Source: JBDTSW01 sp051004675 (GTDB taxonomy: Bacteria > Actinomycetota > Thermoleophilia > Solirubrobacterales > 70-9). From it: a stretch of 30,751 nucleotides of DNA. Under the pieces are notes generated by a model, which was not told the origin of the DNA, made no database searches, and saw nothing but the letters and a program-made list of their open reading frames with translations. Positions 6,355 through 14,280 of this stretch are shown here, one piece after another. The translations under genes and the position numbers were made by a program. Position 1 is the first letter of the stretch, and each line of letters starts with the position of its first letter. The stretch spans positions 1 through 30,751 of the forward strand of contig JBPCKC010000016.1 of assembly GCA_051004675.1 (NCBI GenBank). Direction: 5' to 3'.

Positions 6355-8082
6355 TCAGCGCTTGCAGAGCTTCTTGAACTGGGACCACGTCCGCGTGTTC
6401 GCCACCTCGGCCGCCGTCAGCCACCCGCGGCGAGCCGTGGCGATGCCCCAGCGCATGTTGTCGAGGGTGTCGACACCGTGGGCATCGGTGTTGACGCAGA
6501 TCGGGACGCCCGCGTCGGCGGCCAGGCGCGCGTGGTGCTCGTTCAGGTCGCGCCGGTTGGGATTGCCGTTGATCTCGAGCATCGTCCCCGCGGCCGCGGC
6601 CGCCTCGACCACGCGCTCGACGTCGATGTCGTAGGGCTCGCGGCGGCCGATCAGACGGCCGGTCAGATGCCCGATGCAGCTGACGAGGGGGTTCTGGGCA
6701 GCGGTCACCACCCGGTCGGTCATCCGCTTCTCGGAGATGCGAAACGAGGTGTGGACGCTGGCGATCACCCAGTCGAGCTGCTCGAGGACCTCGTCGGCGT
6801 AGTCCAGCGAGCCGTCGGTGTTGATGTTCACCTCGGATCCGGCAAGCACGCGGAAGCGCTTGGTCGCGAGCTTCTCGTTCAGCCGGGCGATCTCCTCAAC
6901 GCGCTCGAGCAGCGCGCCGGCCTGCACGTCGTCGCCGAAACCGTGGCTGGCGGAGTGGTCGGTGACGGCGAGGTAGGCGTAGCCACGGGCGCGCGCCGCC
7001 GCGGCCATCTCCTCGAGCGAGTTCCGCCCGTCCGAGAGCGTCGTGTGGCAGTGGAGGTCGCCGCGGATGTCGCTCACCTCCACCAGCTCGGGTAGGCGAT
7101 CCTCGGCCGCCGCGGCGATCTCGCCCCTGCCCTCGCGCAGCTCGGGCTGGATGTACGCGAGGCCCAAGCGCTTGTATACGCCCTGCTCGGTGGCGTACCG
7201 CTTTACCTTCTCCGACTCGACGTCGGTGATGCCGTGCTCGGAGACCGACAGCCCGCGCGCGACCGCCCGCTCGCGCAGCGCGATGTTGTGGGCGGCCGAC
7301 CCGGTGAAGTGCTGAAGCAGGTTCCCGTAGGCATCGGGGGCCACGATCCGCAGGTCGACCGCGGCGCCGTTGTGGGTAACGAAGCGAGCTCCGGACGCGC
7401 CCGGCTTGCCGGACTGCGCCACCAGCGGATGCTCGACGGCGGCCCGCGCAAGCGCCTTGGGGTCGGTCGCGGTCGCGATCAGGTCGATGTCCTTGCAGGT
7501 CTCGGCGCCGCGGCGCGCGGAGCCGGCGATCTCCACGGCCTCGGAGGCCGGGTGCTCGCGCAGCGCGCGGGCCAGCTCCTCGGCGATCGGCAGCACCCGG
7601 GAGAGGAGCAGGCGGCCGGGCGCGCCCTCGGTGCCCATCTTCTCCAGCGAGGCGAGGACGTTCTCCTCTACCTTCGAGCCCAGTCCCCGCAGCTCGCGGA
7701 TCCTCTGCGCCTCGGCCGCCTCGCGCAGGTCGTCGAGGCTGGCGACTCCCAGCTCGTCGTAGAGGCGGCGCACCGTCTTGGCGCCGAGGCCGGGGATCCG
7801 GGTCACCTCCAGCAGCGAGGCCGGGAACTTCGCCCGCAGCTTCACGGCCGAGGGGATCTCGCCCGCGTCGAGCAACGCCACGATCTTCTCCTGGAGGGTT
7901 GCGCCGATGCCCGGCAGCTCCGTCGCCCTGCCGGCACGGGCCAGTTCGGCGATCGAGACCGGACTCTGGCGGATCACCCGTGCGGCCTCACGGTAGGCGA
8001 GGACGCGGAAGCGAACGGCGCCGTCGAGCTCGTACAGCGTGCCCAGCTCATCCATCGCCGCCGCGATCTCCGCGTTTCTCAT
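6355..8082 (-). CDS. polX: DNA polymerase/3'-5' exonuclease PolX
   Basis: A family-X DNA polymerase with a C-terminal PHP nuclease domain (575 residues from ATG 8082), acting in base-excision and gap repair. From the GTG at 8094 it would be 579 residues. Using that numbering, helix-hairpin-helix segments lie at LPGIGATLQEKI (60-71) and IPGLGAKTVRRL (100-111). The polymerase core has GSARRG (191-196) with metal ligands in KDIDLI (Asp202, Asp204) and VDLRI (Asp247). The PHP domain has GDLHCH (345-350), VTDHS, GSEVNI, DWVIASVHTSF, GHLTGRL, EINGNPNR and NTDAHG, a full set of metal-binding motifs, so the exonuclease should be active. I prefer ATG 8082 because family members start MRNAEIA. It is divergent from the glycosyltransferase. 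Confidence 0.93.
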   Translation of the reverse strand: MRNAEIAAAMDELGTLYELDGAVRFRVLAYREAARVIRQSPVSIAELARAGRATELPGIGATLQEKIVALLDAGEIPSAVKLRAKFPASLLEVTRIPGLGAKTVRRLYDELGVASLDDLREAAEAQRIRELRGLGSKVEENVLASLEKMGTEGAPGRLLLSRVLPIAEELARALREHPASEAVEIAGSARRGAETCKDIDLIATATDPKALARAAVEHPLVAQSGKPGASGARFVTHNGAAVDLRIVAPDAYGNLLQHFTGSAAHNIALRERAVARGLSVSEHGITDVESEKVKRYATEQGVYKRLGLAYIQPELREGRGEIAAAAEDRLPELVEVSDIRGDLHCHTTLSDGRNSLEEMAAAARARGYAYLAVTDHSASHGFGDDVQAGALLERVEEIARLNEKLATKRFRVLAGSEVNINTDGSLDYADEVLEQLDWVIASVHTSFRISEKRMTDRVVTAAQNPLVSCIGHLTGRLIGRREPYDIDVERVVEAAAAAGTMLEINGNPNRRDLNEHHARLAADAGVPICVNTDAHGVDTLDNMRWGIATARRGWLTAAEVANTRTWSQFKKLCKR

Positions 8083-8117
8083 CGTCTCCGGCACCGGACA
8101 GGAAATAGCATCAACGG

Positions 8118-8834
8118 ATGCCCGATGACGGCGGGGTTTGGCTCGTGCTCCCCACCTACAACGAGGCCGACAACCTCGAGGCCCTTCTCGACGCCGCGCT
8201 GGCGACCCTGCCCACGGGCGCGCGCGTGCTGGTCGTCGACGACGCCTCGCCGGACGGGACGGGCCGGATCGCCGACCGGCTGGCGGGCGAGCGCGAGGCG
8301 GTGCACGTGCTCCACCGGGCGGGCAAGGAGGGGTTGGGCCCCGCGTACGTCGCCGGCTACCGCCACGCGCTCGACGCCGGCGCCTCCCTCGTGGCGCAGA
8401 TGGACGCCGACTTCTCCCATGACCCGGTCGACCTCCCGCGGCTGATAGCGGCCGCCGAGAGCGCTGACCTGGTGCTCGGGTCGCGCTACGTCGACGGCGG
8501 CGGCGTCACCGACTGGGGCGCGACGCGCCGGGCGATCAGCCGCGGCGGCAGCCGGTATGCCCGCGCCGCTCTGGGCATCGGGGTCAACGACCTCACGGGC
8601 GGCTTCAAGGTGTTTCACCCGGAGGTCCTCGAGGCGATCGACCTGCCGTCGCTCGCGTCGGTGGGCTACGCGTTTCAGGTCGAGACCACGTATCGCGCCC
8701 TCCGCCGCGGCTTCCGCGTCGTCGAGGTTCCGATCACGTTTCGCGACCGCCGCGTGGGCGACTCGAAGATGAGCAAGCGGATCGTTCTCGAGGCCGCTTG
8801 GCGCGTCCCCGCGATGCGTATCCGTGGGCGGTGA
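8118..8834 (+). CDS. Polyprenol-phosphate mannose synthase-like glycosyltransferase (GT2)
   Basis: A 238-residue GT-A fold family 2 glycosyltransferase closest in pattern to dolichol/polyprenol-phosphate mannose synthases (Dpm1/Ppm1). These load mannose from GDP-mannose onto a lipid carrier for membrane-side glycosylation. Motifs: VLPTYNEADNL near the N-terminus, VVDDASPDGTG (Asp41-Asp42, nucleotide binding), QMDADFSHDP (the DAD metal site, Asp96 and Asp98), VLGSRYVDGG, DLTGGFKVF, and VPITFRDRRVGDSKMS near the end. All are typical for Dpm1. There is no C-terminal membrane domain, so the enzyme is soluble or peripheral. Mannose specificity is inferred from family resemblance. A stem-loop follows. 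Confidence 0.88.
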   Translation: MPDDGGVWLVLPTYNEADNLEALLDAALATLPTGARVLVVDDASPDGTGRIADRLAGEREAVHVLHRAGKEGLGPAYVAGYRHALDAGASLVAQMDADFSHDPVDLPRLIAAAESADLVLGSRYVDGGGVTDWGATRRAISRGGSRYARAALGIGVNDLTGGFKVFHPEVLEAIDLPSLASVGYAFQVETTYRALRRGFRVVEVPITFRDRRVGDSKMSKRIVLEAAWRVPAMRIRGR

Positions 8835-8836
8835 GC

Positions 8837-8866
8837 GGGAGGGCGGCGGGGATCGCCCGCCCCTCC
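8837..8866 (+). terminator. GC-rich stem-loop after the glycosyltransferase gene
   Basis: GGAGGGCGGCGGGG can fold back on CGCCCGCCCCTCC with a short loop GAT and a small bulge. It lies directly after the stop codon and before the thioredoxin promoter region. Pairing is imperfect and no U-tract follows, so this is a modest call. Confidence 0.4.
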
Positions 8867-8916
8867 GGCCGGCGGCGTATGCTGGGCCGCTAGCCGGGGT
8901 CCTCAGGGCCAATACT

Positions 8917-8932
8917 TCACTATGTATAGTGA
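8917..8932. promoter_or_regulatory. AT-rich palindrome upstream of trxA
   Basis: TCACTAT, spacer GT, ATAGTGA: two perfect 7-base arms, 34 bases before the trxA GTG. It is an AT-rich island in GC-rich sequence and includes TATAGT, a possible -10 element, so a bound protein would block transcription. It looks like a dimeric regulator operator; which regulator binds cannot be said. Confidence 0.5.
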
Positions 8933-8966
8933 TGGGCAAGGCGAAGACCAAATTGAGGAGACGGAC

Positions 8967-9293
8967 GTGACAGGCAAGCTTTCCGACGTGACCGACGGCA
9001 CCTTCCAGGCCGACGTGCTCGACTCCGACACGCCCGTGCTGGTCGATTTCTGGGCGCCATGGTGCGGCCCGTGCCGGGTCGTCCATCCGATCCTCGAGGA
9101 GATCGACGTCGAGCGCGATGACCTCAAGATCGTCTCGCTGAACGTCGACGACAACCAGCAGACGGCCGCGCAGTACGAGGTGCTCTCGATCCCGACGCTG
9201 ATCCTGTTCAAGGACGGCGGCGAGGCCAAGCGAATCGTCGGCGCGATGCCCAAGCGCCGTCTCGAGGCCGAGCTGGAGCCCGCGCTGGCGTAG
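8967..9293 (+). CDS. trxA: Thioredoxin
   Basis: A 108-residue thioredoxin that reduces protein disulfides using electrons from thioredoxin reductase. The active site is WAPWCGPC (Cys33 and Cys36), and the cis-proline lies in SIPTLILFKDGG. Total length matches the family. GTG 8967 is chosen because GAGGAG (8955-8960) lies 6 bases before it. The open frame extends upstream to 8922, but that would start inside the AT-rich palindrome. No reductase gene is nearby; the gene appears to be monocistronic. The residue numbers count GTG as residue 1. Confidence 0.93.
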   Translation: MTGKLSDVTDGTFQADVLDSDTPVLVDFWAPWCGPCRVVHPILEEIDVERDDLKIVSLNVDDNQQTAAQYEVLSIPTLILFKDGGEAKRIVGAMPKRRLEAELEPALA

Positions 9294-9307
9294 CCCCGCG
9301 CCCGGGG
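9294..9307 (+). terminator. Short stem-loop after trxA
   Basis: CCCCG, loop CGCC, CGGGG lies immediately after the trxA stop and is followed by TGGTTGGTTT, which is relatively T-rich. The stem is only 5 bp, so this is a weak candidate terminator. Confidence 0.35.
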
Positions 9308-9366
9308 TGGTTGGTTTCACGCCTTGGTGTGGACGGCGCCACGAGGAGACCTGAGACACTCAAGCG

Positions 9367-10296
9367 ATGAGACTCCGGTACACAGCGACGATCGCAATCG
9401 CCGTCCTGGCGGCGCTCCCCGCCACGGCGCAGGCCGCGCCCAACCTCGCTGGGACCTCCAACGTCTCCGGCGTGCCCGGCGAGATGGCGAAGGGCTCCGA
9501 CGACAACGTGTGGGTGACGGTGGAGGGCAAGCTGGCGCGGGTGAAGCCGAGCGGCAACGTCACCGAGTTCGACCCGATTGAGTTCATGGGCATCAGGGGG
9601 ATCACCAGCGGCCCGGACGGGCGGCTGTGGCTGACCAAGCCGAACAACGTCGTCGAGGTCAACCCCCAGAACCCCAACAACCCCGACCAGCATCCGATCG
9701 CCGCCATCACCGACCCCCGTGGTATCACCTCGGGCCCGCAGGGCAAGCTGTGGGCGGCGAGCGGCGACCAGCTGGTCTCGTTCAAGCCCGACAACCCCGC
9801 CAACTTCAACGCCCAGACCATCAACGGCATGTCCGCGCGGGGCATCGCGGCGTCGGGCGGCAAGCTGTGGATCGCCGACGCCGGCAGCGGGCGGATCATC
9901 AAGGTCACCCCCAAGGCCGGCGACGACGAGGTCAAGCGCTACCTGACCGGAGGCATGCCCCAGGAGGTCAGCTCGGGCCCGAACGGCGGTATCGCCTACG
10001 CGAACCCGGGCACGGACCCTCAGACCGTGGGCCGGGTCTCGGCCGGCGGCCACCCGAACACTACGAACGTGCCGATGAGCGACCCGTTCGGGATCGACTT
10101 CATGAACGACGGGCGGTGGTGGTTCGCCGAGTTCGCGAAGTCGAAGCTCGGGATCCTGACCCAGGGCGGCGCCGTCAGCCAGTTCGACCTGCCGAACAAC
10201 TCGGGCCCGCGGTACCTCACGAAGGGCAAGGGCGGGACCCTCTACGTCTCGCTCGAGACCTCCGAGAAGATCGCCCGCGTCACCGGCATCAACTAG
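9367..10296 (+). CDS. Secreted beta-propeller protein, virginiamycin B lyase (Vgb)-like
   Basis: A 309-residue exported protein. Residues 1-23 are a signal peptide (MRLRYTATIAIAVLAALPATAQA, shown here only by its character: basic start, hydrophobic core, AQA cleavage site). The mature part contains repeated blades with the pattern ITSGPDGRLWLTK, ITSGPQGKLWAAS, IAASGGKLWIAD, DFMNDGRWWFAEF and LTKGKGGTLYVS. This is the seven-bladed propeller signature of the Vgb/streptogramin-lyase family. Most such actinobacterial proteins are of unknown function and are not antibiotic lyases; I cannot confirm catalytic residues. The stop codon TAG coincides with the left end of repeat copy B, and the gene converges on the cyclase gene. 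The nearest GAGGAG is about 19 bases upstream of the ATG, so the start is not well marked. Confidence 0.8.
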   Translation: MRLRYTATIAIAVLAALPATAQAAPNLAGTSNVSGVPGEMAKGSDDNVWVTVEGKLARVKPSGNVTEFDPIEFMGIRGITSGPDGRLWLTKPNNVVEVNPQNPNNPDQHPIAAITDPRGITSGPQGKLWAASGDQLVSFKPDNPANFNAQTINGMSARGIAASGGKLWIADAGSGRIIKVTPKAGDDEVKRYLTGGMPQEVSSGPNGGIAYANPGTDPQTVGRVSAGGHPNTTNVPMSDPFGIDFMNDGRWWFAEFAKSKLGILTQGGAVSQFDLPNNSGPRYLTKGKGGTLYVSLETSEKIARVTGIN

Positions 10297-10463
10297 ATGA
10301 GCAATTCCACGACTTCACGCACGCGGATGACGCCTGGGCAGCGTCGCCGGATCGCGCCCGTCGAGACTCGCCCGTAGTCACGATTACGGACTTCGCTCGC
10401 CTGCCACGCCCGGCTCGCTTCCAGGCGCCCCCACGCACGCGAGGCCATGGAATTGATCATCTA
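10294..10463. repeat. Palindromic intergenic element, complete copy B
   Basis: A 170-bp imperfect palindrome. The left end TAGATGAGCAATTCCACG matches the reverse complement of the right end, TAGATGATCAATTCCATG, at 16 of 18 positions. CTAG stands at both outer ends (10293-10296 and 10461-10464), leaving 164 bp between. Pairing continues inward through most of the element to a central hairpin CCGTA...TACGG at about 10371-10389. It fits exactly between two convergent genes: its terminal TAGs are the stop codons of the beta-propeller gene and of the cyclase gene. Copy A at 1-145 aligns over its whole visible length with compensatory changes. It may act as a bidirectional terminator or be a small non-autonomous mobile element. 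No transposase is in the window. Confidence 0.9.
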
Positions 10464-13400
10464 GCTGGGCACCGAGTCGCGCGCCAGGCGCGCGAGATGG
10501 GCGACCCCGTAGCGCTCCGCCTCCTCGGCGGCCAGCTCGAGCGCCGCGGTCGCCTCCGCGACGTCCACGTGTGCGAGGAGCAGGCCGCGGATGTACGCGC
10601 AGCGCGCGGCGTCGAGGGGCCGGCCGAGGTCCAGCCATGCCTTCCTCGCCTCCACGAGGGACGCGGCCCCGGCCGCGTAGTCAGCGTCCACCGCGCCGGC
10701 CGCCTCGAGCGCGGCGGCCTTGCCGACCGGGTAGCGCAGCCGCTCCGCGAGGCCCCCGGCCTCCTCCGCGGCCTCGCGAGCCGCGTCGGCGCGGCCGGCC
10801 AGCATGAGGTTGAGCGCCCGGGCGGAGATCGCCTCCACGGACTGGGCGACCAGGCCCGCCCGCTCGCAGATGTCGAGCGCTCGGGAGAGCTCCGTGTCGG
10901 CCTCCGTGTAATCGCCGCGCTGGCGCAGGGCGCTGGCGAGCCAGAAGAGCGCCTGGAAGGCGACCTCTGAGCGCCCGACCTGCTCGGCCATCTCGGCGGC
11001 CTCGCGCAGCAGGTCGGCGGATGCGTCGAACTCGCCCTCGCGCCAGCGCAATGTGCCGCGCATGACGTAGGGGAAGCAGAGCTTGCCCGTCAGGCCCTCG
11101 CGCTCGGCGAGCGACGCGGAAGCGTCGGTCTCGCGCTCGACGGCGTCCCAGTCCCCGCGGTGCCCCGCCAGCTGGGCGAGGGCGGCGTGGAGCTCGACCT
11201 GTGAGGGGAGGTCGCCGGTCTGCTCGGCCAGGGCAAGCGCCTCCTCGTAGGCGGTCGCGGCCTCGGCGTAGTCGGCCTCGGAGACCTCGAGGTGGTAACC
11301 CAGCGTCAGCAGGGCGCGCACGGCCTCGGCGGGGTCGGACTCGCGTGCCAGCTCGACCGAGCGCTCGAGGTTCTCCCGCGCACGCTCCGAGTCGCCGATG
11401 CGCCCGAACACCCGGCCGAAGATCCCGTGGGCGCGGCTCGCCGCCGCCGCCTCGCCGAGGCGCTCGGCCAGGCGAAGCGCCTTCTCCGAGGCGTAGATGG
11501 CGAGCATGTTGTCGCCGGTGTGCATGTAAAGCGATGCCGCCTCCTCGTAGAGGCGCACGAGCTCCAGGCGGGGCGGGCCGTCCTTCAGCAGGTCGATTCC
11601 GCGCTGGTAGTGCTCGATCGAGCCCTCGCGGTCTCCCTTGTGCCACAGCGCCGCGCCGACCTTGCGGTGGAGGTCTCCGACCCGCTCGAGGTCCTCCTCG
11701 CCGCGGTGGTACTCGAGGCAGCCGTCCCACGCCTCGGTCGCCTGGTCTACCCGCCCGAGGCGAAGCGCCACGTCGCCCAGTTTCTCGGCGATCCGCGCCC
11801 GGGCGCCCGGGTCGAGGTCGCGGCGCAGGGCGAGCGCCTTCTCGTAGTGGCCGAGGGCCTCCTGGTTCGAGTAGATGCCGGCCGCGTTGTCGCCGGCCGC
11901 CTCCAACGCCTCGAGCGCGCGAGCGCCGATGCGGCCCAGTTCGGCGTCCTCCAGGCCGGCGTCGGCACCCAACTCGGCCGCGCGGCCGTAGTGGTCGGCG
12001 ACCATCGCGACGACCGCCTCGGAGCGATCCGCGGCACGATCGGAGATGAAGTCGCCGACCTCGGCGTGACGGCGGGCGCGAACCGACTTCGGCAGGGTCG
12101 AATAGGCGACGTCGCGGATGAGGACGTGCTTGAAGGCGTACTCGCGCTCGCCGGCGAGCCGGCTGCCCGCGGTTGGCACGATCAGGTCCTTGTCCTGAAG
12201 CGAGCCGAGGGCCTCCGCCAGGTTGCTGCTCTTCTGCGCGACCGAGAGGAGGGAGCCCTCCCAGAAGGTGTTGCCGACCACCGAGGCGTGCTGGAGGACG
12301 GATCGCTCGTCCGCGCGAAGCGAGTCGAGCCGCGCCGCGAGCACCGAGTGGACCGTTTCGGGGAGCGTCTGCGCGTCGGGGGTCCCCTCCTCGATGATCC
12401 GGTTGACCATCTCCTCGGCGAAGAGCGGGTTGCCGCCGGAGCGCTCGGCCACCTGCCGCAGCAGCTCGCCGTGGCCGTTCGAGCCCTCATCGTCGCCGAA
12501 CAGGGCGGCGACGAGGTCGCGGGCGCGCCCCGGCTCGAGCGGATCCAGGGTGATCGTCGTCGCGTTGCGGCGGCCCCCGCCCCAGCTCGGGCGCCTGTCG
12601 AGCAGCTCGTCGCGGGCGAGGCACACCAGGAGCAGAGGGCCACGGACCCAGCGGGTGAGGTACTCGATCAGGTCGAGCATGCCCTCGTCGGCCCAGTGAA
12701 TGTCCTCGATCGCCAGCACGAGCGGCTTCTGGCGGCAGGCTCCCTCCACCAGGGAGCGGACGGCCGAGAAGATCCGGTCGCGCATCCCCTGGGCGTCCTC
12801 CGCGTCGATGCCGACGGTCGCGATCACCTCGCTGGGGACCTCGATGCCCAGCGGCCGTGCGAGCAGCGCGGCCAGCCGCACGGGCGGCTCGTCGGTGACC
12901 TCCTCGGAGACGAGGCCTTCGACGCCGCGGCTGAGCTTGCCCCAGGCGAGCTCGGAGTCGTCCGTGTCCACGATCTCGAACTGGCTCCGGATCACCTCCC
13001 CGAGCGCCCAGTAGGCCAGGCTCGTCCCGTAGGCCGGGCAGTGCCCTACTCGCATGAGCGCCCCGCTCTCACCGCTGCCGACGCTCGTGGCGAGCTCGCG
13101 AAGCAGGCGGCTCTTGCCGACGCCCGCCGGCCCGATGACCGTCACGAGGTGCGGACGCTCGTCGCGGATGACGCGATCGAACAGGGACGAGACCAGCTCG
13201 GACTCGTCCTCGCGGCCGATCAGCGGCGTCGCGGCGCGCGAGATGCGCGTGGGGGTGGCGACCGTGACGCGGACCGCCTCCCAGGCGGGGACCGGCTCGG
13301 ACTTCCCCTTCAGCTCGAGGGGCTCGAGCTCCTCGTACTCGATGGCGTTGCGGGTCAGGCGATGGGTGATCTCCCCGACCGTCACGCTGCCGGGGCGGGC

Positions 13401-14063
13401 GGCCGACTGCAGTCGGGCGGCCACGTTCACCGGGTCGCCCATGACCGTGTAGTCGCGTCCGACCTGCCCCGCGAGGACCTCGCCGGAGTTGACGCCCACG
13501 CGTAGGAGGAAGGACGCGTCGGCGATATCGGCGATGTCCGCGTTGATTTCGTCCATCGCCCGCTGCATCGCGAGGCCGGCGCGAACGGCGCGCTCCGGGT
13601 CGTCCTCGTGCGAGATCGGCGCGCCGAAGACCGCCATCACGTTGTCGCCGATGAACTTGTCCACGCGCCCGCCGTAGCGGTCCACCTCCTGGCCCAGGCG
13701 CTGCAGCGCCCGGTCCACCATGGACTTGACGGTCTCGGGGTCCATCCGCTCGGCCACTGCCGTGTAGCCGGACAGGTCGGCGAATAGGACGGTGGCCTTC
13801 CGGCGCTCCTCCGGGAGGGCGGCTGCCGCGCCCGGCGGCGCCAGGTCGGGGCGGATCGGCGTGGCGGTGGCAGTGGCGGGGGCGGCGGTCTGGCTTCCGC
13901 CGCCGAAGCCATGCCCGCACTCGATGCAGAACTTCGCGCCTGGCGGGTTCTCGGTGCCGCAGCCCGGGCAGGCCGCAGCCAGTGCCGTGCCGCATGACAT
14001 GCAAAAGCGCGCCCCGCCGGGGTTTTGGGTACCGCAACTACCGCAGGCGACCTCTCCAGCCAC
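10461..14063 (-). CDS. Adenylate cyclase (class III) with zinc ribbons, AAA ATPase and TPR repeats
   Basis: A 1200-residue multidomain signalling protein from GTG 14063. Residues 5-50 form two zinc ribbons (Cys7, 10, 21, 24 and Cys32, 35, 46, 49). Residues 87-265 are a class III nucleotide cyclase: metal ligands Asp96 (LFADLSGYT) and Asp140 (FIGDNVMAVFG), Lys137 for adenine, and Asn213 and Arg217 in GDPVNVAARLQ. The second base-specifying position is Thr206, the class IIIb pattern. Residues 280-480 are an AAA/ORC-like ATPase with Walker A GPAGVGKS (311-318) and Walker B LVLAIEDIHWAD (448-459). Residues from about 690 to the end are TPR repeats. This order is that of soluble adenylyl cyclase (ADCY10)-type proteins common in actinobacteria. 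It likely makes cAMP in response to an unknown signal sensed by the ATPase/TPR part. Its stop TAG is the right end of repeat copy B. Confidence 0.92.
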   Translation of the reverse strand: MAGEVACGSCGTQNPGGARFCMSCGTALAAACPGCGTENPPGAKFCIECGHGFGGGSQTAAPATATATPIRPDLAPPGAAAALPEERRKATVLFADLSGYTAVAERMDPETVKSMVDRALQRLGQEVDRYGGRVDKFIGDNVMAVFGAPISHEDDPERAVRAGLAMQRAMDEINADIADIADASFLLRVGVNSGEVLAGQVGRDYTVMGDPVNVAARLQSAARPGSVTVGEITHRLTRNAIEYEELEPLELKGKSEPVPAWEAVRVTVATPTRISRAATPLIGREDESELVSSLFDRVIRDERPHLVTVIGPAGVGKSRLLRELATSVGSGESGALMRVGHCPAYGTSLAYWALGEVIRSQFEIVDTDDSELAWGKLSRGVEGLVSEEVTDEPPVRLAALLARPLGIEVPSEVIATVGIDAEDAQGMRDRIFSAVRSLVEGACRQKPLVLAIEDIHWADEGMLDLIEYLTRWVRGPLLLVCLARDELLDRRPSWGGGRRNATTITLDPLEPGRARDLVAALFGDDEGSNGHGELLRQVAERSGGNPLFAEEMVNRIIEEGTPDAQTLPETVHSVLAARLDSLRADERSVLQHASVVGNTFWEGSLLSVAQKSSNLAEALGSLQDKDLIVPTAGSRLAGEREYAFKHVLIRDVAYSTLPKSVRARRHAEVGDFISDRAADRSEAVVAMVADHYGRAAELGADAGLEDAELGRIGARALEALEAAGDNAAGIYSNQEALGHYEKALALRRDLDPGARARIAEKLGDVALRLGRVDQATEAWDGCLEYHRGEEDLERVGDLHRKVGAALWHKGDREGSIEHYQRGIDLLKDGPPRLELVRLYEEAASLYMHTGDNMLAIYASEKALRLAERLGEAAAASRAHGIFGRVFGRIGDSERARENLERSVELARESDPAEAVRALLTLGYHLEVSEADYAEAATAYEEALALAEQTGDLPSQVELHAALAQLAGHRGDWDAVERETDASASLAEREGLTGKLCFPYVMRGTLRWREGEFDASADLLREAAEMAEQVGRSEVAFQALFWLASALRQRGDYTEADTELSRALDICERAGLVAQSVEAISARALNLMLAGRADAAREAAEEAGGLAERLRYPVGKAAALEAAGAVDADYAAGAASLVEARKAWLDLGRPLDAARCAYIRGLLLAHVDVAEATAALELAAEEAERYGVAHLARLARDSVPS

Positions 14064-14163
14064 GAGGGCAACGATACGCCCGGAGCGTGCCCGTTATGTG
14101 AGATCCGTCACGGTTGCATGGGCGGTGGCGGGGTGAGGGGGCTCGGGCGTAAAGCGGCGGCCC

Positions 14164-14200
14164 TGGCGAGTTTGTTCGCATATGGCGAACAAACTCGCCA
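14164..14200. repeat. Perfect 16-bp inverted repeat (hairpin)
   Basis: TGGCGAGTTTGTTCGC (14164-14179) and GCGAACAAACTCGCCA (14185-14200) are exact reverse complements separated by ATATG. With 16 uninterrupted pairs and a 5-base loop it is the strongest simple hairpin in the window. It is less GC-rich than its surroundings. It lies 3' of the arsA operon and 5' of the cyclase gene, so it could end the arsA transcript or be a structured operator. No U-tract follows on either strand. Confidence 0.8.
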
Positions 14201-14280
14201 TCTGCGGCCCTGAGCCAAACCCTTGCGCGCCGACCGCCCCCGAGCCCTCCCCGACGCCCACTCACCCTCTCTACCCAGCC

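Noticed and set aside
9367..10296. Streptogramin resistance gene vgb
   Set aside because: Only the propeller repeats are recognisable, the protein is exported, and catalytic residues cannot be confirmed; many environmental propellers match this family without resistance function.
10297..10463. Short peptide frames inside repeat copy B (an ATG directly follows TAG on each strand)
   Set aside because: The corresponding frames in copy A diverge and shift by one base, while the pairing is conserved; the element looks structural, not coding.
11292..13505. 737-residue open frame on the plus strand opposite the cyclase gene
   Set aside because: It is antisense to the well-supported cyclase/AAA gene, low-complexity, and shows no domain; long antisense frames are expected at this GC content.
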